Origin: Bryobacterales bacterium
GTDB taxonomy: Bacteria; Acidobacteriota; Terriglobia; Bryobacterales; Bryobacteraceae
DNA: 40,246 bases
Direction: 5' to 3'
NCBI GenBank assembly: GCA_020847315.1
Contig: JADLCF010000028.1
Span: 1-40,246, forward strand
Positions 33,394 to 40,246 of the stretch are shown here, piece after piece; the stretch's first letter is position 1; each line of letters begins with the position of its first letter. The notes under the pieces are model-generated. The model was not told where the DNA came from. It saw only the letters and a list, made by a program, of their open reading frames with translations, and ran no database searches. A program made the translations under genes and the position numbers.

Positions 33394-33843
33394 ATGGATT
33401 TGTCGAACTCCACCACGCCACCGGCCACTCGCCAGGCGTCCTCGCGCAGGGGCGCGGTTGGGCTCTTTCGGCGAGGTGTTGCCCTGATCGCTTCGGCGTG
33501 GATGCTGACGTTGGCCTCTCCGGCGGCGGAGCACATTGTTCCGCGCGGGCAATTCCAGACCGCGATACTGGAATCCCAGGCAGCCAGCCGGGCCGATCGC
33601 GCCGAATTACTGCGGCTGCTCGAAGCCGCCCCATCTCAGAAAGCGATGGCATCCGCAGGCATCGAATTCCGGCAGGTGAAGCAAGCCGTGGCCACCCTCG
33701 ACGGCGAGACCGCCGCACGCCTTGCGGATCGCGCTCGCCAAGTGAACCGCGATTTCGCGGGTGGCGCCCTGAGCAACGAGACCCTCACGTATATCGTGAT
33801 CGCTCTCGCGACGGCCGTAATCGTGCTCGTTGCCGTTAACTAG
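33394..33843 (+). CDS. PA2779/DUF6627-like small membrane protein
   Basis: The 149-residue protein has a basic N-terminus, a first hydrophobic segment (V-A-L-I-A-S-A-W-M-L-T-L-A-S-P, about 29-43) that may be a signal or anchor, and a helical middle (E-L-L-R-L-L-E-A and V-A-T-L-D-G-E-T-A-A-R-L). The C-terminal membrane helix is T-Y-I-V-I-A-L-A-T-A-V-I-V-L-V-A-V-N (132-149). A Gly-Gly pair (123-124) stands just before the last 25 residues. This layout and the neighbouring C39-like peptidase match the PA2779 family (DUF6627), whose role is unknown. The ATG at 33394 has a strong ribosome binding site (GGGAGGG). Only 24 nt separate it from the peptidase gene. It may be the peptidase's substrate (inference). 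Confidence 0.75.
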   Translation: MDLSNSTTPPATRQASSRRGAVGLFRRGVALIASAWMLTLASPAAEHIVPRGQFQTAILESQAASRADRAELLRLLEAAPSQKAMASAGIEFRQVKQAVATLDGETAARLADRARQVNRDFAGGALSNETLTYIVIALATAVIVLVAVN

Positions 33844-33867
33844 TCGGCTTCACCGAGGCTTCCCGTC

Positions 33868-34419
33868 ATGCCGCTTTTCGTGGCGATCTTCCTGTGGGTT
33901 GCAGCCCTGGCTCCGTTGCCCGTGGCGTCCGCGATACCAACGGACGAGGTGGGGCTGCGCCTCGAAGTTCCGTTCACGCCACAGGTAAAGGAGGGCTGCG
34001 GATCCGCCGCCATCGCCATGGTGATGCAGTGGTGGAAGCAGCATGGGCACGAGCCGGCGGATGCCGCCGCTCTGGACGTCCTGGCCATCCACAAGGCGGT
34101 GTATTCACCGAAAGCCAAGGGTACGCCGGCCGTGGAAATGGAGCGCTACTTTGAGCGCGCAGGTTTCCGCGCCTACGCCTTCAACGGCGAATGGATTGAC
34201 CTCACGGAGCATCTCGGCAAGGGCCGCCCGCTGATTGTGGCGTTGCGCCCGCGCGGGCAGCGCCAGTTGCATTACGTGGTGCTCAGCGGCGTGAGCGCAG
34301 CCGAAGTGCTGCTCCATGACCCGGCCACGAAGCCGTTTCGGGTGATGCTGCGCGCGGAGTTTGAAGCACAGTGGACTGCCTCCGGGCGCTGGACGCTGCT
34401 CGCGCTGCCCCGGCCATGA
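33868..34419 (+). CDS. Secreted C39-like cysteine peptidase (PA2778 family)
   Basis: The 183-residue protein has a Sec signal (M-P-L-F-V-A-I-F-L-W-V-A-A-L-A-P) and then a papain-like C39-type domain. The catalytic set is visible: Q39 (oxyanion hole) and C44 in Q-V-K-E-G-C-G-S-A-A, H135 in L-H-Y-V-V-L-S-G, and D151 in L-L-H-D-P. It has no ABC transporter parts, unlike classical bacteriocin exporters. PA2778 proteins carry TPR repeats after the peptidase; here the gene stops at the peptidase domain and the TPR region is in the next gene. A GAGG lies nine bases before the ATG. The stop overlaps the following start (ATGA). It is exported and probably acts in the periplasm. It may cut the DUF6627-like protein after its Gly-Gly, but this is inference. 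Confidence 0.85.
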   Translation: MPLFVAIFLWVAALAPLPVASAIPTDEVGLRLEVPFTPQVKEGCGSAAIAMVMQWWKQHGHEPADAAALDVLAIHKAVYSPKAKGTPAVEMERYFERAGFRAYAFNGEWIDLTEHLGKGRPLIVALRPRGQRQLHYVVLSGVSAAEVLLHDPATKPFRVMLRAEFEAQWTASGRWTLLALPRP

Positions 34420-36062
34420 TCTGTCGGCTGCCCTTGTGCCTCAGCAACCTCACCTGGGTCTGCGCCGTCTTCCTGGCTACCATCGCGGCCCTAGGCCAAG
34501 CCCCACCCCAAGCCGCGGAACCCAGCGCCGCGCAAGCGCTTGGGCGCGCGCTCGATGCAGCCCGGGCGGGAGACCTCGCCACCGCGCGAGCAACGCTGCA
34601 CGAAGGCGCGCGGGCCTATCCGGCGGATCCAAGCTTCCCCACGGAACTCGCGGGGCTTGCGTTCCTCGAAAAGCGCACCGAGGAAGCGAAGCGCCTTCTG
34701 CATCGCGCCCGGCGGCTGGGCGCGACGGACCCATACGTGAACGAATTCCTGGGCACGCTGTATCTACTCGATGGCAACGTGGAGGCCGCGCTCGCCCTCT
34801 GGAATCCAGCCGGCAAACCGGTGCTTGCGGATGGCCCGCTCGAGACCGGCTTCGAGGGCATCCTCCACCCCAGCCTGGCAAGCGGCGCCGTTCCCTTCTC
34901 CTCCGGCCACATCCTCACTCGCAGTTCGCTGCTCCGCGCCGAACGGACAAGCGCGCTGCTTGGCGTTTGCGGCAGCGAGCGCGCGCTTCTCGAAGCGGCA
35001 GAGGGGGACCGATACCGCGCGCAGTTCCAATGCGTGGAGCGTGCTTCATTCGGTGAGAACCGAGTAGCGTCTGTGCTCATGCTGGCGCGAGGATTGGGCT
35101 ACCAGACGGTACACCTGCATCTGCCGAATCTCCAACACCGCGCGTGGAGCGTGGACTCGATGCTACGCTGGGACGCTCGCAAACGGCGGCTCTGGATGGA
35201 AAGCGCCATGCCGCTCGCAGGCAGAGCCGGGTGGCGCATCCGCGCCGATGGCGATGCCCGTCACGAATACTGGCAAATGCTGGCGCCCGATACGCAAGCG
35301 GTGGACCGCGCCTTCCTCTATCGCCGCGTGGAAGCGGGCGTCGCCGTTTCCGCCGTCCTGGGGCCGCGGACGACCTGGGCGAACCGGCTCTCCCTGGCGA
35401 ATCGATCATTCGCGAACGCCGTGACGCTCCGCCACTCAACCACCGGGGAACCAGCCCTTCCCGGCGGCGCCTCCGTGCGCTATGCCCACTCCCTCGAAAG
35501 CGATGTTTACCGCAATCCGTTCCGGCGCATCACGGCGACCGCGAGTGGCGCGGGCTCCTTTGAACGCTATCTCGCAACGGGTTCGAACATCTACCGGGCG
35601 GAAGGAGCGATCACCCTCACCTGGCAGCCCGCCGCGAACGGCGACGATGGGCGCACCCGCCTGCGCGTGGCTGCCGGAGCATTGCGCGGGCAGCCCGCCT
35701 TACCGGAACTCTTCAACATCGGAATGGAGCGCGATGGCGGCATTCCATTGCGCGGGCACATCGGCACCCAACATGGGCACAAGGGCAGCGCCCTCTACGG
35801 AGACCGCTACCTCGCCTCCAATCTCGAAGTAAGCAAGACGCTCGCGCGGTTGGGGGTAGTCACACTTTCCGTCGCCCCCTTTCTCGACGTTGCCTGGGTT
35901 CGCGACGCTCAGGGTCGCTACGGCTCGCGGCGAACGCAATTCGACGCAGGTTTACAGTGGATTGCCGCCACCCCCGGCGGCACGGAGATCCGCTTGAGTT
36001 ACGCCTGGGACCTCCGCAACCGGCGCCAATCGTTCTATGCCTACAGCGAGCCCTATCCGTAG
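34416..36062 (+). CDS. TPR plus outer-membrane beta-barrel protein of the peptidase cassette
   Basis: The 548-residue protein has a signal peptide (L-T-W-V-C-A-V-F-L-A-T-I-A-A-L-G-Q). About 95 residues of TPR-like helices follow (A-L-D-A-A-R-A-G-D-L-A-T-A-R; F-L-G-T-L-Y-L-L-D-G-N-V-E-A-A-L). A long C-terminal part (about 200-548) alternates short polar and aromatic strands such as R-L-S-L-A-N-R-S-F and T-E-I-R-L-S-Y-A-W-D-L-R, as in an outer-membrane barrel. It ends S-E-P-Y-P, not in Phe. The barrel family is not recognised. The ATG overlaps the peptidase stop by 4 nt, so synthesis is coupled to the peptidase. Export of a processed peptide or assembly of an envelope structure are possible roles (inference). 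Confidence 0.75.
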   Translation: MICRLPLCLSNLTWVCAVFLATIAALGQAPPQAAEPSAAQALGRALDAARAGDLATARATLHEGARAYPADPSFPTELAGLAFLEKRTEEAKRLLHRARRLGATDPYVNEFLGTLYLLDGNVEAALALWNPAGKPVLADGPLETGFEGILHPSLASGAVPFSSGHILTRSSLLRAERTSALLGVCGSERALLEAAEGDRYRAQFQCVERASFGENRVASVLMLARGLGYQTVHLHLPNLQHRAWSVDSMLRWDARKRRLWMESAMPLAGRAGWRIRADGDARHEYWQMLAPDTQAVDRAFLYRRVEAGVAVSAVLGPRTTWANRLSLANRSFANAVTLRHSTTGEPALPGGASVRYAHSLESDVYRNPFRRITATASGAGSFERYLATGSNIYRAEGAITLTWQPAANGDDGRTRLRVAAGALRGQPALPELFNIGMERDGGIPLRGHIGTQHGHKGSALYGDRYLASNLEVSKTLARLGVVTLSVAPFLDVAWVRDAQGRYGSRRTQFDAGLQWIAATPGGTEIRLSYAWDLRNRRQSFYAYSEPYP

Positions 36063-36102
36063 ACGTTGCGGATGCGCGGACGCAGCGATAGCGGGCCCGA
36101 TC

Positions 36103-37242
36103 TCACAGCCACCCCCGCAGGGCCACCCAGCTCACCAGCCCGTACTGCAGGACGATGCGGGGCAGGGCCAGCAGCATCGGAACGGCCGGCCACCAGCGGC
36201 GGCGCTCAACCCCGGTCAACGCCAGTAACAGCGCCACCGGCCCGCCCGTGCGCACGTAGCTGTAAGCCTCTCCCCACATATCCTCCTTCGTGAAAACGGC
36301 GATCGCGAGCGTATACACCACGGCGCAGAAGATCGGCAGCGAGCGCTCCCCGCGAACAAACAACCCGATGCAAATAGCGAAGGAAGCCGCGATCCCCCAG
36401 GCCCCCAAATAATCCGTCACCCCAGCCAGCAGCAGGCCCTTCGAAGGCGTAGCGAATATGAACGGCGTCATCAGCCGATGGGCGATGCCGGAGAACGGCG
36501 CTCCCAGAAAGAACGCTCCGCCGCTCCCGAACTTCCAAATGACAAAGGCAATCCATCCCAGGAATGGCAGCGCTGTCAGGCATCCGAGAAACGCGGCCTT
36601 CCATTCCCGCCGCCATGCCTGGTAAAGCACCCATCCGCCCGTGAAAGCGAGGCCCGTTTCACGCGCGACGGGCGCGAAGAGAAGCGCCGCATAGACCCAC
36701 CCCGGCTTCTTCCGCTGCATCGCATGGATCAATCCAAGCAAGACCACGACCAACGCGATATCCGTCATCATGCGATCCAGGCTCACGAGAACGGCGGGAA
36801 TCGCGAGAAAGCACAATCCAGCGAAAGCGGGGTAGCCCCAATCGAGGCAGATTCGGGCGCTCAACCAGAGGCCAAGCGCGCACAGTCCCCACACGATTCC
36901 GATGTATGCGGCAGCCACGCGCCCGGGATCGCCGAACGACAGCAACGCCGCCCCACCCGGGATCAGCGCGCGCATCCACCGCATCGGAGGGAAATCCACA
37001 TACGCGCGCGTGCCGTGAGCGTCTGTGAAATCGTGCGCGATATAGAGGTAGAACTGGCCATCAAAGCCCAGGGAATCGGGAAACTGGTACATCGTGCCGG
37101 AGAGAGCGGGGGGCGGCGGATATGCCGAGCCGGCGTAGAAGAGCATCGTCCAGTTTCCGCCGTAGCCCTGCACCACGAACCATTGAAAGGCGATCACGCA
37201 GAGGATGCCCAGGATCGCGATGCAAACGGGAGAATGGCGCAT
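36103..37242 (-). CDS. Polytopic inner-membrane protein, possible GT-C-like
   Basis: The 379-residue protein begins M-R-H-S-P-V-C-I-A-I-L-G-I-L-C and has roughly ten hydrophobic helices. A loop after helix 1 carries an F-D-G-Q-F-Y-L-Y segment and a later D-R-M-M-T-D-I-A segment. Acidic residues in first periplasmic loops recall GT-C glycosyltransferases or related cell-surface glycopolymer proteins, but no family is certain. Two earlier possible starts add an unlikely polar extension, so I prefer the ATG at 37242, which has TATGCT six bases upstream. It is convergent with the barrel gene and divergent from the endonuclease-like gene. Confidence 0.7.
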   Translation of the reverse strand: MRHSPVCIAILGILCVIAFQWFVVQGYGGNWTMLFYAGSAYPPPPALSGTMYQFPDSLGFDGQFYLYIAHDFTDAHGTRAYVDFPPMRWMRALIPGGAALLSFGDPGRVAAAYIGIVWGLCALGLWLSARICLDWGYPAFAGLCFLAIPAVLVSLDRMMTDIALVVVLLGLIHAMQRKKPGWVYAALLFAPVARETGLAFTGGWVLYQAWRREWKAAFLGCLTALPFLGWIAFVIWKFGSGGAFFLGAPFSGIAHRLMTPFIFATPSKGLLLAGVTDYLGAWGIAASFAICIGLFVRGERSLPIFCAVVYTLAIAVFTKEDMWGEAYSYVRTGGPVALLLALTGVERRRWWPAVPMLLALPRIVLQYGLVSWVALRGWL

Positions 37243-37248
37243 TTGAGA

Positions 37249-37254
37249 AGCATA
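37249..37254 (-). promoter_or_regulatory. -10-like box close to the membrane protein start
   Basis: On the minus strand TATGCT (4 of 6) ends six bases before the ATG at 37242. No good -35 is visible at 16-18 nt, so this is a weak call, but no ribosome binding site is present either. Confidence 0.35.
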
Positions 37255-37397
37255 CCGCTCACCAGGGCCGCTTGGCGCGCTCTCTCCCCGTTGCGGCAAT
37301 GCCGGGTGATACCTTGGATCTGGAACATCGCGGCTGCCCGTTCCTTTTCCGGTTTGCTCCGCGGGCTCCGCGTTATCTCTTCGCGAGGGGAAGCACC

Positions 37398-38261
37398 TTG
37401 ATTACACGTCGAGTCTTTGTACAGTCCGCGGCGCTGGCGGTATCCACGAGCGGAATGAGCGCGCAATCCGCGGGGCTCACCACTATCAGCTACAACGTCC
37501 TGCGTTGCAGAGGTTACCCGGATACGCCGGAGAACCGGAAACGGATGGTTGCGGCTACCGGGCAGTTGGAAACCCGGATGGCGCAGGAACTGCTCCTCTA
37601 CCGGCCGGACATCGTGAGCTTTTCTGAATCCGTCACCGAAGAATCCGCGCGCCGGATGGCCCGAATGCTCGGCATGCAGCATGCCTGGTTTCCCCCCGGC
37701 CGCGTCAATCGGAGCCCGGAATACCCGATCGGCTTCCCGGGCACGGTCTTCACGCGCTACCGGATTCTTGACGCGGAAAATGCGCCCTACGGCAGTGCCG
37801 CAAAAGACCTCGCTTTGTTTACGCGCCATTGGGGGCGCGCGGTGATCGATACCGGCGAGGAACGCATCGCCTTCTATAGCGCGCACCTGCATCCGCACGA
37901 CGTTGCGGTGCGGGAACGCGAAGTGACCGTGATTCTGGACGTGATGCGCAAAGAACTGGAGAGTGGCAGCTCCATCCTCTTGCAAGGCGACCTGAACCAT
38001 CGTCCCGACGGCCCCGAATATCCGCGCTGGGTGGGCGCCGGACTGGCCGACACCCTCGCTCCCTACGGCGGGCCGCAACAGGCCACCTTCGATGCGATCC
38101 AACCGAAGGGCAGGATCGATTACATCTGGGCGGCCGGCCCGATCGCGAAGCGTCTTACCGCCGCCCGCGTTCTCAACGAAGGCGCCTTCCGGACGAATCC
38201 GGCAGACCCGGCCTCCTTCGCACTCAGCGATCACTTACCGGTGTTGGCGACCTTCCGCTAA
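37398..38261 (+). CDS. Tat-exported endonuclease/exonuclease/phosphatase family protein
   Basis: The 287-residue protein has a twin-arginine signal (T-R-R-V-F-V-Q-S-A-A-L) and an EEP fold. Landmarks are T-I-S-Y-N-V-L (first metal-site Asn), V-S-F-S-E-S-V-T-E-E (Glu ligand), Y-S-A-H-L-H-P-H, L-L-Q-G-D-L-N-H-R (D and N), I-D-Y-I-W-A and the final L-S-D-H-L-P-V (D-H). Such enzymes cut phosphodiester bonds in nucleic acids or lipid head groups; a secreted one could scavenge phosphate. The start is a TTG at 37398 with GAGGGG seven bases upstream; it opens the Tat signal, and no in-frame ATG upstream gives one. The gene is divergent from the membrane protein and ends in a strong bidirectional terminator. 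Confidence 0.88.
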   Translation: MITRRVFVQSAALAVSTSGMSAQSAGLTTISYNVLRCRGYPDTPENRKRMVAATGQLETRMAQELLLYRPDIVSFSESVTEESARRMARMLGMQHAWFPPGRVNRSPEYPIGFPGTVFTRYRILDAENAPYGSAAKDLALFTRHWGRAVIDTGEERIAFYSAHLHPHDVAVREREVTVILDVMRKELESGSSILLQGDLNHRPDGPEYPRWVGAGLADTLAPYGGPQQATFDAIQPKGRIDYIWAAGPIAKRLTAARVLNEGAFRTNPADPASFALSDHLPVLATFR

Positions 38262-38309
38262 GCCAATCCGCTTGGAGCGCGGCCCCGGAGGATCCCGGTG
38301 CATCAACAC

Positions 38310-38342
38310 GAAGGGCGGCCCGTTCTCCACGGGCCGCCCTTC
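38310..38342. terminator. Strong bidirectional terminator between convergent genes
   Basis: A perfect 14-bp GC-rich stem (GAAGGGCGGCCCGT and its complement) with a 5-nt TCTCC loop lies 48 nt after the endonuclease-like stop and 27 nt beyond the ppdK stop. Modest T content follows on both sides. Confidence 0.85.
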
Positions 38343-38369
38343 TTCGTTGCCACGGAATGCCGTGCGTGC

Positions 38370-40246
<1,877 letters not shown>

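Noticed and set aside
33146-33487. Small open frames in the gap before the peptidase cassette
   Set aside because: Low-complexity Arg/Pro/Ser composition and no ribosome binding site; overlapped by the supported gene start at 33394.

Overview
The window is GC-rich, densely coding chromosomal DNA. It looks like an Acidobacteriota genome, most likely of the Solibacter/Bryobacter type. The reasons are a 1202-residue Oar-like TonB-dependent receptor with an N-terminal carboxypeptidase-regulatory-like domain, many exported proteins with Sec or Tat signals, several glycoside hydrolases, and a glycine-cleavage P-protein split into GcvPA and GcvPB. This placement is inference from gene content. I see no phage, insertion sequence, CRISPR array, tRNA or rRNA.

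Layout. Positions 1-5819 (+) hold the end of an SDR oxidoreductase, a secreted putative glycosidase, two overlapping half-size DMT transporter subunits, an RraA-like aldolase and an amidohydrolase. Positions 5867-8716 (-) form a convergent operon: a cyclase/formamidase, an aspartoacylase-like hydrolase and an enolase-superfamily dehydratase interrupted by one in-frame TGA. Together these resemble a catabolic and uptake locus for sugar acids or related carboxylates. Positions 8851-14752 (+) carry a GH2 enzyme, a GH15 enzyme and a Tat-exported class A beta-lactamase-like hydrolase. Positions 14849-19275 (+) are the glycine cleavage genes gcvT-gcvH-gcvPA-gcvPB. Positions 19532-22919 (+) encode a transpeptidase with a histone-like Lys/Ala tail and a DUF1570-like metallopeptidase with repeats. 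Positions 23071-25850 (-) hold a cysteine desulfurase overlapping a Tat-exported FAD oxidoreductase. Positions 25934-29152 hold a SAM hydrolase (+), a TMEM175-like channel (-), a glycosyltransferase (-) and a complete myo-inositol oxygenase (-). The TonB-dependent receptor (29444-33052, +) is divergent from the oxygenase. Positions 33394-36062 (+) hold a compact three-gene export/processing cassette. The window closes with a polytopic membrane protein (-), a Tat-exported endonuclease/exonuclease/phosphatase (+), a strong bidirectional terminator and the C-terminal part of pyruvate phosphate dikinase (-).

The best candidate for a poorly described system is the 33394-36062 cassette. It encodes a small membrane protein (PA2779/DUF6627-like) with a Gly-Gly pair just before its C-terminal membrane helix, a secreted C39-like cysteine peptidase (PA2778-like), and a translationally coupled TPR plus outer-membrane-barrel protein. 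Several genes also have a sigma70-type -10 box only 6-10 nt upstream of the start codon (for example 573, 8851, 8716 on the minus strand, 13718 and 14849), which suggests leaderless or nearly leaderless mRNAs. The 29153-29443 divergent region holds a perfect 7-2-7 dyad lying almost wholly in the 19-nt spacer of a possible promoter.
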